Below, in pieces: positions 49,901 to 59,297 of a stretch of 64,000 bases of DNA. The translations under genes and the position numbers were made by a program. Origin of the DNA: Streptomyces tibetensis (GTDB lineage Bacteria > Actinomycetota > Actinomycetes > Streptomycetales > Streptomycetaceae); assembly GCF_007655005.1 (NCBI RefSeq), contig NZ_SZVW01000024.1, positions 93,449 to 157,448 of the forward strand, written 5' to 3'. The notes beneath the pieces are model-generated. The model ran no database searches. It was given only the letters and a program-made list of their open reading frames with translations, and was not told the DNA's origin. The stretch's first letter is position 1. Each line of letters opens with the position of its first letter.

Positions 49901-51250
49901 TCAGTGCGGGGGCGGGCCGGGCCAGACGGCCGAGGCGTCGTCTCGGTGCGGGTCCGGCAGCCGCAGGGGGCGGACGGCGACGGGGCGGACCCCGCCCTCG
50001 GTCGTGGCCGTCCAGGGGGCGGGGCGGCCCGAGTAGCACAGGGTGGTGAGGACGAAGACGCCGTCGGCGTAGACCTCGACGTACTCACCGACGGTGAGGA
50101 TGCGCAGCGAGGCGGCGGGTTCCGGCAGGAGGGTCTCGCCGAGCGGGGTGCCGTCGGGGCCGGTGACCCAGAGGTTCTTGCCGTCGCAGCCGACCGTGAG
50201 CGCGGGCCGGTCCGGGCCGGAGGCCTGCGTGCGCAGGGTGATCTCGGTGCGACCGCCGAGGCCGACGTCGCCGACCGCGTGCAGGAGGGCGTCGTACGTC
50301 TCCTCGCCGAGCCAGGGGTCCAGGCCCGGCCACCACTCCAGGCGGGGTGCCGAATCGGCGGGTACGGCGAGGGACTTGGGCTGGGCGAGCATGCCGCGGC
50401 AGCGCTCGCCGGTGTCGCTGAGGCCGACGCGGCGCGGGGTGGTGTGGAGCACGACGCGCGAGCCGTCGGGGGCGGCGACGACGCGCGGGGCGTACGCGCC
50501 GGTAGGGCCGAGCGGGCCGCGGCGGGTCCACGGGCCGCGCAGGCGCGGAGCGGTCCACGCCTCGAAGCCCCGGGTGGCGCCGATGGAGCCGAGGAGCAGC
50601 CAGCTGCCGTCGTCGAGGCGTTCGAGGACCGGGCACTCGAACTCGTCGACGTCGCCGGGGGAGACCAGCGGCGGGTGGACGGTCCAGTGCTCCAGGTCGT
50701 CGGAGGTCGCCCAGGCGACACACCCGCCGACCTCGACGGGCAGGGAGGCGTCGGCGGCGCAGACCAGCATCACCCAGCCGTCGGACTCGTCGTCGCGTAC
50801 GACGAAGGGATCGCGCCAGCCCATGTGTTCACCCGTGCGGTACCAGCGCCCGTCCGCCTCGGCGACCGGCCCCGTGCCGTGGCGGCGCCAGCCGGTGCCG
50901 TCGGTGCGCTCGGAGCGGGCCAGGCCGATCGACTGCAGGGGCCAGCCGCCCGGGGTGAGACCGGAGACGGCGGTGTAGAGCATCGCCATGCCGGGGCCGT
51001 GCGGGAAGGCGTGCATGGTCCACACCGCCTGCTGGTCGAAGCGGCCCGGCAGCCCGTTGCCGAAGGCCGTGCCCTGCGGCTCCCAGCGGACCAGGTCGGC
51101 GGAGGTGGCCCTGCCGTACGAGGTCTCCATGCGCAGGTGGTCGAACTCCGCCGTCCAGGGGCCCTGGAGGTGCAGCACGGTGTAGGTGCCGTCCGCGTGG
51201 CGCAGCAGGTCGAAGTCGTTCACGCAGAGGCCGGGCGGCGCGTATCGCAT
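49901..51250 (-). CDS. GH32-like (five-bladed propeller) glycosidase, intracellular
   Basis: A 449-residue protein with the three acidic motifs of GH32/GH68-type enzymes: NDFDLL near the N-terminus (nucleophile Asp), MGWRDPFVV (RDP, transition-state Asp) and DEFECPVLERL (EC, acid/base Glu). A beta-sandwich-like C-terminal part of about 170 residues follows. There is no signal peptide, so it probably acts on sugar brought in by the divergent ABC importer; sucrose, levan or inulin fragments are the natural guesses. The ATG at 51250 is preferred over a TTG at 51283 that lacks a ribosome binding site. A LacI-type operator lies 96 bases upstream. Confidence 0.8.
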   Translation of the reverse strand: MRYAPPGLCVNDFDLLRHADGTYTVLHLQGPWTAEFDHLRMETSYGRATSADLVRWEPQGTAFGNGLPGRFDQQAVWTMHAFPHGPGMAMLYTAVSGLTPGGWPLQSIGLARSERTDGTGWRRHGTGPVAEADGRWYRTGEHMGWRDPFVVRDDESDGWVMLVCAADASLPVEVGGCVAWATSDDLEHWTVHPPLVSPGDVDEFECPVLERLDDGSWLLLGSIGATRGFEAWTAPRLRGPWTRRGPLGPTGAYAPRVVAAPDGSRVVLHTTPRRVGLSDTGERCRGMLAQPKSLAVPADSAPRLEWWPGLDPWLGEETYDALLHAVGDVGLGGRTEITLRTQASGPDRPALTVGCDGKNLWVTGPDGTPLGETLLPEPAASLRILTVGEYVEVYADGVFVLTTLCYSGRPAPWTATTEGGVRPVAVRPLRLPDPHRDDASAVWPGPPPH

Positions 51251-51345
51251 GGACAGGTCCTGTCTGCCGACAGCGGCACTCAAACGTGTGCGCTGTGATC
51301 TTGCTGGGGGGAGTTCCTCTGAGAGTCAGCCGAAGTAAATCTGAA

Positions 51346-51359
51346 CGCAAACGCTTGCG
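51346..51359. promoter_or_regulatory. LacI-type operator in a divergent promoter region
   Basis: CGCAAACGCTTGCG is a near-perfect palindrome with central CG (12 of 14 positions symmetric), the form bound by LacI/GalR repressors. It lies between the GH32-like gene and the LacI gene and could control both directions. Confidence 0.8.
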
Positions 51360-51460
51360 CAACCAGGTGGGCGGGTTTACGGTCTCGTCACTCCCCCTCC
51401 CGCCGACGTGATCCGGACCCCCGCCACGCGGCGTCGTGCCCCCCGATCAAGGAGCGTCCC

Positions 51461-52480
51461 GTGACGGTCAGCATCACCGATGTCGCCGAGGCCACCGGCG
51501 TCTCGGCGTCCACCGTGTCCCGCGCCCTGCGCGGCCGTTCGGGAGTGTCGGAGGAGATGCGGGCCCGGATCGTCGCGGCCGCCGCCGAACTCGGCTACAC
51601 CGCCTCGCGCTCGGCCTCCAGCCTGGCCAGCGGACGCACCTACACCATCGGCGTCGTCGTCCCCTACGTCGGCCGCTGGTTCTTCGGCACGGTGCTGGAC
51701 GCGGCCGAGAAGGTCTTCAGCGCCGCCGGGTACGACGTCCTGCTGTACAACCTCGGCTCACCGGAGGCGCGCAAGCGTTTCTTCACCAAACTGCCGATCC
51801 GCAAGCGGGTCGACGCCGTGCTGTCCCTGCTGATCCCGGACCCGGAAGAAGCCGCCGCCCTGTGCTCCCTCGGCGTGCCGCTGGCGACCACGGTCGGCGG
51901 AGCCCGGCCCGGTTTCACCGTGGTCGGCATCGACGACCGGGGCGGAGCGGAGAGCGCCGTACGGCACCTGGTGAACCTCGGCCACCGGCGGATCGGCATG
52001 ATCTCCGGCGCCAGCGAGCCGCTGCACTGGACCACGCCCCTCGACCGCCGGCAGGGCTACCTGGACGTGCTGGCCGACGCCGGGATCGAGCTCGACCCCG
52101 CCCTGGAGGCGGACGGCGGCTACACGGTCGAGGGCGGCGAGCAGGCCATGACCGAGCTGCTGGCGCTGCGCCATCCGCCGACCGCCGTGTTCGCCCAGTC
52201 CGACGAGATGGCGATGGGTGCGCTGCGCGCCCTGCGCCGGCACCGGCTGAGGGTTCCCGAGGACGTGTCCGTGGTCGGCTTCGACGATCACGAGCTGTCC
52301 GAGGTGGTCGGGCTGACCACCGTGGCCCAGCCGGTCGCGGCCCAGGGCCGGGAGGCGGCCCGGCTGCTGCTCGCGCAGCTCGACGAGCCGGACGCCGGGG
52401 CGCCGCAGCCCGTCGAGATGCCCATCCGCTTCATCCTCCGCGAGACCACCGCTCCGCCGCACAGCGGCCGGCAGCCGTAG
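51461..52480 (+). CDS. LacI family transcriptional regulator
   Basis: A 339-residue repressor. HTH SITDVAEATGVSASTVSRAL and hinge SRSASSLASGRT are followed by a periplasmic-binding-like sugar domain (TIGVVVPYVGRWFFGTVLDA, HLVNLGHRRIGMISGAS, then DVSVVGFDDHEL). AAGGAG precedes the GTG at 51461. As first gene before a sugar ABC importer and divergent from a glycosidase, it likely represses the whole cluster and is released by the imported sugar. Confidence 0.93.
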   Translation: MTVSITDVAEATGVSASTVSRALRGRSGVSEEMRARIVAAAAELGYTASRSASSLASGRTYTIGVVVPYVGRWFFGTVLDAAEKVFSAAGYDVLLYNLGSPEARKRFFTKLPIRKRVDAVLSLLIPDPEEAAALCSLGVPLATTVGGARPGFTVVGIDDRGGAESAVRHLVNLGHRRIGMISGASEPLHWTTPLDRRQGYLDVLADAGIELDPALEADGGYTVEGGEQAMTELLALRHPPTAVFAQSDEMAMGALRALRRHRLRVPEDVSVVGFDDHELSEVVGLTTVAQPVAAQGREAARLLLAQLDEPDAGAPQPVEMPIRFILRETTAPPHSGRQP

Positions 52481-52607
52481 CCCCGCTCCCTCGACCGTCC
52501 GCCCCCGGAGGGCTGTTCCCGCCCCCCGGCCCACCGTCCGCGCACCGGCCCCTCCGGTCTCGCACCCACCGAGCACCCACCGCACACCCGCCCTCGGAGG
52601 CACCACC

Positions 52608-53951
52608 ATGATCACCGGCCACGGAAAGAACCGCCGTACGGGCCTCACGGCCCTCGCCCTGCTGCCCCTGGCCGCGCTGGCCGCCTGCGGCGGCGGGGGC
52701 GGCGGCAGCGACACGTCCGCCGAACAGGGCAGCGGCAAGGGCACCATCAGCGTCTGGGCCCACCAGGGCCAGGCGAGCGAGGCGACCGCACTGCAGAACG
52801 CGGTGAAGTCCTTCAACTCCTCGCAGAACGCCGTCAAGGCCGAGCTGAAGCTGATCCCCGAGAACGACTACACCAAGACCATCACCGCCACCGACGCCTC
52901 CGAACTGCCGGACGTGCTGGAGTTCGACGGCCCGACGATGGCGAACTTCGTCTACAACAGAAAGCTCGCCCCGGTCGACGGCCACGTCTCCGCCAAGACC
53001 CTCGGCAACGCCACGGACGCGATCAAGGCACAGGGCGAGATCGACGGCAAGCACTACGGCCTCGGCATGTTCGACGCCGGGCTCGGCATGTACGCCGACA
53101 AGAAGCTGCTGGACGCGGCCGGTGTGAAGTACCCGACGAGCCTGGACGACGCCTGGACGGCCGAGGAGTTCGGCAAGGCCCTCAAGGCGCTGAAGGGCAA
53201 GGACGCCGACGGCAAGGTCCTCGACATATCGGAGCAGTACGGCCTGGCCTCCGAGTGGGGCACCTTCGGCTTCTCCCCGATCGTCTTCTCGGCCGGCGGC
53301 GGTCTGCTGAAGGACGGCAAGGCGGAGGGCGCCCTCGACAGCCCGAAGGTCGTCTCGGCGATGAAGACCTTCCAGTCCTGGAAGACCTACGTCGACCCCA
53401 ACACCGACGGCAACGCCTTCGCCAAGGGCAAGGTGGCGCTGAGCTGGGTCGGCCACTGGAACTACCCCGCCTACAGCAAGGCCCTCGGTGACGACCTCGT
53501 CGTCCTGCCGCTGCCGGACTTCGGCAACGGCCCCAAGACCGGGCAGGGCTCCTGGGCCTGGGGCATCGGCGCCGACAGCAAGAACGGCAAGGCCGCCGGC
53601 ACCTTCCTGGACTACCTGCTGAACGACACCAACGTCGGCGCGATGACGAAGGCCAACGGCGCCGTGCCCGCCACCAAGACGGCGCTGGCCAAGAGTGACC
53701 TCTACAAGAAGGGCGGCCCGCTCCAGCTCTTCGCCGACCAGCTGAACAAGCCGTGCGGCGACAGCGACATCACCTCCTCCTGCGTCGCCGTCACCCGCCC
53801 GGTGACCGCCGGATACCCCACCGTCACCGCCAAGTTCGGCACGGCCCTCAACTCGATCTACGGCGGCGCCGACCCCGAGGAAGCCCTGCGGAAGGCCGCC
53901 CGCGCCATCGACCGGGACTTCACCGACAACGCCGGCTACGAGATCCCGTAA
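52608..53951 (+). CDS. Sugar ABC transporter substrate-binding lipoprotein
   Basis: A 447-residue family 1 solute-binding protein. The lipoprotein signal ends in LAALAAC (Cys near residue 27) followed by a Gly-rich linker. Domain features are TISVWAHQGQASEATALQNA, DVLEFDGPTMANFVYNRKLA, GLGMFDAGLGMYADKKLL and ALSWVGHWNYPAYSKALGDD. GGAGG lies 7 bases before the ATG. It captures an oligosaccharide for the two permeases downstream. No ATPase gene is nearby, so a shared MsiK-type ATPase is likely, as is common in Streptomyces. Confidence 0.92.
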   Translation: MITGHGKNRRTGLTALALLPLAALAACGGGGGGSDTSAEQGSGKGTISVWAHQGQASEATALQNAVKSFNSSQNAVKAELKLIPENDYTKTITATDASELPDVLEFDGPTMANFVYNRKLAPVDGHVSAKTLGNATDAIKAQGEIDGKHYGLGMFDAGLGMYADKKLLDAAGVKYPTSLDDAWTAEEFGKALKALKGKDADGKVLDISEQYGLASEWGTFGFSPIVFSAGGGLLKDGKAEGALDSPKVVSAMKTFQSWKTYVDPNTDGNAFAKGKVALSWVGHWNYPAYSKALGDDLVVLPLPDFGNGPKTGQGSWAWGIGADSKNGKAAGTFLDYLLNDTNVGAMTKANGAVPATKTALAKSDLYKKGGPLQLFADQLNKPCGDSDITSSCVAVTRPVTAGYPTVTAKFGTALNSIYGGADPEEALRKAARAIDRDFTDNAGYEIP

Positions 53952-54055
53952 CCCGCAGGACGCATCGGCCCGGGCGGGCCGTCGGTGACATGGCTGCGCG
54001 AAGACGCGGCGACGTACCGACCGCGCCCGCCCCCGCCGGGAAGAGGACACCTCCC

Positions 54056-55048
54056 GTGAAAACCGTGGAACCCGCGCACGCCGCGGCACCAGGCCGGGCG
54101 CAGGCAGTCTCGTCCGCACCCCCCGCGAAGCCCCCGCGTCCCGCACGCGGCAACCGTGACCGGCTGCACGGGCTGCTGATGGCCGCCCCGGCCGTCGGCG
54201 GGCTGATCGCCTTCGTCGGCATCCCGTTCGGCTACGCCGTGGTGCTCTCCTTCTACAACGTCCGCCTCGGCTCGCCGCTGGAGCCCACCTTCTTCGGCGT
54301 GGAGCACTACCGGCGGCTGTTCACCGACCCCGACCTGTCCGGCCCGTTCCTGCGGGCGCTGCTGAACAACCTGACCTTCGCCGCGGTCGTCGTACCGCTC
54401 CAGACGGGGCTGGCGCTGACGCTGGCGATCCTGCTCAACCGCAAGCTGAAGGCCATCGGCCTGTTCCGGTCCCTCTTCTTCATGCCGGTGGTCTTCCCGA
54501 TGGCGCTGGTCGCCGTGATCTGGCGGCTGATCCTCGCCCGCAGCGAGCAGGGCATGCTCAACTCCCTGCTGGACGTGATCACCTTCGGCAACTGGGGTGC
54601 CTTCGACTGGCTCGGTGACGGCCTCACCGCGATGGGCTCGGTCATCGTGCTGTCGGTGTGGCAGGGCGTCGGCTTCCAGATGGTCATCCTGCTGGCCGGT
54701 CTCCAGCAGATCCCGGGCGAGCTCTACGAGGCCTCCGAGCTGGACCGGGCCTCGCGCTGGCAGCAGTTCCGGCACGTCACCCTGCCCGGCATCCGCGGCA
54801 CCCTCGTGTTCGTCGCGATGCTCACCTCGGTGCTGTCCTTCCGGGTCTTCGACCAGGTGTACATCCTCATCCGCGGCGGCGGCCTGGACGAGGACGCCAC
54901 CCGCACGGTGATGTACCAGGCGGTCACCACCGCCTTCGACCAGAACGACATCGGACAGGCCTCGGCCGTCACGGTGGTGTTCTTCCTGATCGTCGTCGCC
55001 CTGACCATCGTCCAGCGCCGCGTCGTCCGGCCCGACAACGAGGACTGA
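54056..55048 (+). CDS. Sugar ABC transporter permease (MalF type)
   Basis: A 330-residue permease with six helices after a 40-residue basic Pro-rich N-terminus. The EAA loop is LYEASELDRASRWQQFRHVT followed by LPGIRGT, which docks the ATPase. GTG at 54056 is used (AAGAGGA upstream); the longer open frame overlaps the gap after the binding-protein gene. It ends 7 bases before the second permease. Confidence 0.92.
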   Translation: MKTVEPAHAAAPGRAQAVSSAPPAKPPRPARGNRDRLHGLLMAAPAVGGLIAFVGIPFGYAVVLSFYNVRLGSPLEPTFFGVEHYRRLFTDPDLSGPFLRALLNNLTFAAVVVPLQTGLALTLAILLNRKLKAIGLFRSLFFMPVVFPMALVAVIWRLILARSEQGMLNSLLDVITFGNWGAFDWLGDGLTAMGSVIVLSVWQGVGFQMVILLAGLQQIPGELYEASELDRASRWQQFRHVTLPGIRGTLVFVAMLTSVLSFRVFDQVYILIRGGGLDEDATRTVMYQAVTTAFDQNDIGQASAVTVVFFLIVVALTIVQRRVVRPDNED

Positions 55049-55055
55049 CCGACCC

Positions 55056-55898
55056 ATGGCCATGACCCGCACGCCCGTACGCCGCGTCCTCGACTACACC
55101 GTCCTGAGCGTCCTGGCGTTCGTCTTCGCCCTCCCCGCGCTCTCCCTCTTCCTCGGCAGCCTCAAGCCCTCGGACGAGGTCCTGAACGGCCTGTCCGGCT
55201 TCCTGCCCACCCACCTCTCCTTCGACAACTACACAGCCGTCCTCGACAGCCTGAACTCCGACAGCACCGGCTACTTCTGGCAGTTCATGGGCGTGTCGGT
55301 GCTGCTGTCGTTCGTGGTGGTGACGGGCGGGCTGATCGTCAACTCGATGGCGGCCTACGGGCTGACGCGGCTGAAGTGGCGGGGGCAGAACGCGGTGTTC
55401 ACCCTCGTCCTGCTGCTGATGCTGATCCCGTTCGAGTCGGTGGCGGTTCCCCTGTTCTACATGTTCAACGGCCAGCGCAACACGCTGTTCGTCCAGGCGC
55501 TGCCGTTCGTCGCCAACGCCTTCGCGATCTACCAGTTCCACACCTTCTTCAAGAAGATCCCGCCGAGCATCGAGGAGGCGGCCCGGCTGGACGGCGCGGG
55601 TCCCTGGCGCACCTTCTTCGCGATCATCGTGCCGATGTCCCGGCCGGTGTTCGCCTCGGTCGCGATCCTCACCTTCCTCATCCAGTGGGGCTCCTTCCTG
55701 TGGCCGGTGCTGATGGTGTCCGACCCGTCCGTGCGCCCCCTGCCGCTGGAGATGAGCGTCTTCCAGGGCCAGCAGCCCCCGGACTGGGGCCAGATCCTGG
55801 CCTTCGGCGTGCTGCTGGTGCTGCCCGTGCTGATCGTCTTCGCGTTCTTCCAGCGCTGGTTCGTCGAGGGTGTGGCGAGCTCCGCGGTCAAGGGCTGA
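55056..55898 (+). CDS. Sugar ABC transporter permease (MalG type)
   Basis: A 280-residue permease with six helices. The EAA loop is IEEAARLDGAGPWRTFFAII followed by VPMSRPVF. NSMAAYGLTRLKWRGQN and PLEMSVFQGQQPPDWGQI are usual for the MalG/CUT1 group. ATG at 55056, with a second ATG two codons on. It is the last gene of the LacI-SBP-permease-permease operon. Confidence 0.92.
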   Translation: MAMTRTPVRRVLDYTVLSVLAFVFALPALSLFLGSLKPSDEVLNGLSGFLPTHLSFDNYTAVLDSLNSDSTGYFWQFMGVSVLLSFVVVTGGLIVNSMAAYGLTRLKWRGQNAVFTLVLLLMLIPFESVAVPLFYMFNGQRNTLFVQALPFVANAFAIYQFHTFFKKIPPSIEEAARLDGAGPWRTFFAIIVPMSRPVFASVAILTFLIQWGSFLWPVLMVSDPSVRPLPLEMSVFQGQQPPDWGQILAFGVLLVLPVLIVFAFFQRWFVEGVASSAVKG

Positions 55899-55951
55899 AC
55901 CACCGGGGCGCCCCGCCCGTCACTGTCGGTGGCCGGATGCATCCTGGACGC

Positions 55952-58900
55952 ATGACGGAACTCGAAGCACGGCTGCGTGCCGTCGTCCGGGGCGACGTCG
56001 GGTTCGACGTCACGTCCCGGGCGCTGACGACCATGGACGCGTCCAACTACCGGCGGGTCCCGGTCGGCGTGGTCGCTCCGCGTGACGCCGACGACGTGGC
56101 GGCGGTGCTCGCGGTGTGCCGGGAGCGAGGGGTGCCCGTGGTCGCCCGCGGCGGAGGCACCTCCATCGCCGGGCAGGCCACCGGCACCGGTGTCGTCCTG
56201 GACTTCACCCGGCACATGAACCGGCTCGTGTCGCTGGATGCCGAGGGGCGCACGGCCGTCGTGCAGCCGGGTCTGGTGCTCGACCGGCTCCAGGAGGCCG
56301 CCGCCCCGCACGGCCTGCGGTTCGGGCCGGATCCGTCGACGCACAGCCGCTGCACGCTCGGCGGCATGATCGGCAACAACTCGTGCGGCTCCCACTCCGT
56401 GGCGTGGGGGACGACCGCTGACAGTGTGCGGGAACTGGACGTCGTCACCGCGCGCGGCGAGCGGCTGCGACTCGGGCAGGACTGGGCCGGCGCGCCGGAC
56501 GGCCTGCGCGCCCTGGCCGAGGGAGAACTGGCGCGCCTGCGCACCGGCTTCCCGGAACTGCCCCGCCGCATCTCCGGATACGCGCTGGACGCCCTGCTGC
56601 CCGAGCGCGGCGCCGACGTGGCCCGCTCCTTCTGCGGTTCCGAGGGCACCCTCGGCGTCCTGACGGAGGCCGTCGTACGCCTGGTCGAGGCGCCACGCGC
56701 GCGTGCACTGGCCGTGCTGGGCTACGCCGACGAGAGCGCGGCGGCGGAGGCGGCGGCCGGGCTGCTGCCGTTCGGACCGCTGACGGTGGAGGGCATGGCT
56801 GCGGACCTGGTGCCGTCCCCGCAGGCGCTGCCGCGGGGCGGGGCCTGGCTGTTCGTGGAGACGGGCGGGGAGTCGGCGGGCGAGGCACGCGCGCGGGCGG
56901 AGGCGATCGTGCGGGCCGCCGACGTCCTGGACGCGCTCGTGGTCACCGACCCGGCGGGGCAGCGCGCCCTGTGGCGGATGCGGGAGGACGCGAGCGGGAC
57001 GGCGACGCGCATGCCGGACGGCACCGAGGCGTGGCCGGGCTGGGAGGACTGCGCGGTACCGCCCGCCCGGCTCGGCGCGTACCTGCGGGACTTCCGGGCG
57101 CTGATGGCGGCGCACGGACTGCGCGGCACACCCTACGGGCACTTCGGGGACGGCTGCATCCACGTCCGGATCGACTTCGACCTGCTGACGCGGCCCGGCG
57201 TCGCCCGGTTCCGCCGCTTCTCGGAGGAGCTCGCGGAGCTGGTGGTGGCGCACGGCGGGTCGCTGTCCGGGGAGCACGGCGACGGGCAGGCGCGGGCGGA
57301 GCTGCTGCCGAGGATGTACGGGGCCGAGATGGTGGGCCTGTTCGAGCGGGCCAAGGGCGTGTGGGACCCGGACGACCTGCTCAACCCCGGGATGCTCGTG
57401 CGCCCCGCGCCCCTCGACGCCGGCCTGCGCTTCTCCGTCCTGCCCCGCGAACCGGTCGACGTCGCCTTCGGCTATCCCACCGACGGCGGTGACTTCTCGG
57501 CGGCGGTGCGGCGCTGCGTGGGCGTCGCCAAGTGCCGTACGACGTCGGTGTCCGGCTCGGGCGTCATGTGCCCGTCCTTCCGGGCGACGGGTGCCGAGGA
57601 GCACTCCACGCGCGGGCGGGCCCGGCTGCTGCACGAGATGCTCGCCGGTGAGGTGGTGACGGACGGCTGGCGCTCGGTCGAGGTCCGGGACGCGCTGGAC
57701 CTGTGCCTGTCCTGCAAGGGCTGCCGGTCGGACTGCCCGGTCGGGGTCGACATGGCCACGTACAAGGCGGAGTTCCTGCATCAGCACTACGCCGGGCGGC
57801 GCCGGCCCGCCGCGCACCACTCGATGGGGCGGCTGCCGGTGTGGCTCCGCGCGGTCTCCCGCACGCGCACGGCATGGCTGGTCAACGCGCTGTCCTCGGT
57901 ACGGCCGTTCGCCCGGGCGGCGAAGCGGCTGGGCGGGATCGCGCCCGAGCGGGACATCCCGAGGGTGGCCCGGCGGACGTTCAGCCGGTGGTGGGAGCGG
58001 CGGAGGGCGGGCGGCGGCGTCGGCGATGTGGCCGGCGGGGGTGAGCCTGCTCGTCGTGGCTCGGGCGGGGCCGGGCAGGGGCGGCTGGTCGTGCTGTGGC
58101 CCGACACCTTCACCGAGCACCTCTCGCCGGCCGTGGGACAGGCTGCCGTACGGGTCCTGGAGGCGGCCGGGCTGCGGGTGGCGCTGCCGCCGACCGTGCG
58201 GCTGGCGAAACCGCCCGTCGGGGACGGCAGGACCGTCGCCCTCGACCCGCTGACCCTGCTGCGCGGCCGGGGCCGGGTCTGCTGCGGGCTGACGTACGTG
58301 TCGACGGGCCAGCTGGACCGGGCCCGGGCCGTCATGCGCCGCACGCTCGACCTGATGGAACCGGTGCTGGAGACCGACGCGCCGGTCGTGGTCCTGGAGC
58401 CGAGCTGTGCCGCGGCCCTGCGCACCGATGTCCCCGAACTGCTGCACGACGACCCGCGCGCGGCCCGCCTCGCCGCCAGGGTCCTCACCTTCGCCGAGAC
58501 GCTGGAGCGCCACGCCCCCGGCTGGACGCCGCCGCGCGTGGACCGTCCGGTGGCCGGGCAGACCCACTGCCACCAGCACGCGGTGCTCGGCGACGCCGCC
58601 GACCGCCGGCTGCGGGAAGCGGCCCTGCTCACCGGCGAACTGAGCGGCGGCTGCTGCGGCCTCGCTGGGAACTTCGGCTTCGAGGAGGGCCACTGGGAGG
58701 TGTCCACCGCCTGCGCGGAGGACCGACTCCTGCCTTCGGTGCGGGACGCCCAGGACGGCACGGTGATCCTGGCGGACGGCTTCTCCTGCCGCACCCAGCT
58801 GGAGCAGCTGGCGGGCGTGAGGGGCAGGCACCTGGCGGAGGTACTGGCGGAGGCGCTGGACGAGGACCCCGCGCGCGACGGGGCGGAGGGGGACCCCGTG

Positions 58901-59104
58901 CGCGACGGGGCGGAGGGGGACCCCGTGCGCGACGGGGCGGACGGGGACCCCGTGCGCGACGGGGCGGACGGGGACCCCGCGCGCGACGGGGCGGACGGGG
59001 ACCCCGCGCTCGACGAGGCGGACGGGGACCCCGCGCTCGACGAGGCTGACGGAAACCCCACGCGCGACGGAGCGGGCGGGGACCCCACGCGTGACGGGGC
59101 GTGA
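55952..59104 (+). CDS. FAD and Fe-S D-lactate dehydrogenase-like protein with repetitive tail
   Basis: A 1050-residue fused GlcD/GlcF-type oxidoreductase (YdiJ/D-lactate dehydrogenase group). A PCMH FAD domain (about 35-210; ARGGGTSIAGQATGTGVVLD and GGMIGNNSCGSHS) is followed by an FAD-oxidase C domain (to about 480; GDGCIHVRIDFD, SGEHGDGQARAELLP). Iron-sulphur motifs are CVGVAKCRTTS, GVMCPSFRAT and CLSCKGCRSDCP (near 583), then CCG-type domains ending SGGCCGLAGNFGFE near 900. It should pass electrons from a 2-hydroxyacid to menaquinone. Residues 970-1050 are nine copies of a 9-residue acidic repeat that stops exactly at the TGA. ATG at 55952 or 55937 can start it. Confidence 0.88.
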   Translation: MTELEARLRAVVRGDVGFDVTSRALTTMDASNYRRVPVGVVAPRDADDVAAVLAVCRERGVPVVARGGGTSIAGQATGTGVVLDFTRHMNRLVSLDAEGRTAVVQPGLVLDRLQEAAAPHGLRFGPDPSTHSRCTLGGMIGNNSCGSHSVAWGTTADSVRELDVVTARGERLRLGQDWAGAPDGLRALAEGELARLRTGFPELPRRISGYALDALLPERGADVARSFCGSEGTLGVLTEAVVRLVEAPRARALAVLGYADESAAAEAAAGLLPFGPLTVEGMAADLVPSPQALPRGGAWLFVETGGESAGEARARAEAIVRAADVLDALVVTDPAGQRALWRMREDASGTATRMPDGTEAWPGWEDCAVPPARLGAYLRDFRALMAAHGLRGTPYGHFGDGCIHVRIDFDLLTRPGVARFRRFSEELAELVVAHGGSLSGEHGDGQARAELLPRMYGAEMVGLFERAKGVWDPDDLLNPGMLVRPAPLDAGLRFSVLPREPVDVAFGYPTDGGDFSAAVRRCVGVAKCRTTSVSGSGVMCPSFRATGAEEHSTRGRARLLHEMLAGEVVTDGWRSVEVRDALDLCLSCKGCRSDCPVGVDMATYKAEFLHQHYAGRRRPAAHHSMGRLPVWLRAVSRTRTAWLVNALSSVRPFARAAKRLGGIAPERDIPRVARRTFSRWWERRRAGGGVGDVAGGGEPARRGSGGAGQGRLVVLWPDTFTEHLSPAVGQAAVRVLEAAGLRVALPPTVRLAKPPVGDGRTVALDPLTLLRGRGRVCCGLTYVSTGQLDRARAVMRRTLDLMEPVLETDAPVVVLEPSCAAALRTDVPELLHDDPRAARLAARVLTFAETLERHAPGWTPPRVDRPVAGQTHCHQHAVLGDAADRRLREAALLTGELSGGCCGLAGNFGFEEGHWEVSTACAEDRLLPSVRDAQDGTVILADGFSCRTQLEQLAGVRGRHLAEVLAEALDEDPARDGAEGDPVRDGAEGDPVRDGADGDPVRDGADGDPARDGADGDPALDEADGDPALDEADGNPTRDGAGGDPTRDGA
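58859..59101 (+). repeat. 27-bp coding tandem repeat, nine units, ending at a stop codon
   Basis: Nine contiguous 27-bp units code for DGDPxRDGA-type repeats (variants EGDPVRDGA, DGDPALDEA, GGDPTRDGA). The last unit is directly followed by TGA (59102-59104). Adjacent pairs are most alike, as in recent slippage. Confidence 0.95.
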
Positions 59105-59297
59105 GCCGTTCGGGGCACGGGAGGCGGGCCTGGGGGCCGGGGTGTTCCGGGCCGCGGGACGGGTGGCTTGCCGGTGAGGCGTTCGGGCCACGGGGCCGTC
59201 GGACCGAGTGTCTGAGCCGGGGGAGGGCCGGCGCCGCTCCTAGGCTCGCGGAACCAGTCACTGCCCGTCGAGGGCCGCCACTCGAAGGAGCCCGCGC

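Noticed and set aside
55529..59191. 1220-codon minus-strand frame opposite the dehydrogenase
   Set aside because: Low-complexity Arg/Pro/Ala translation with no domain; the plus strand carries FAD and Fe-S motifs.
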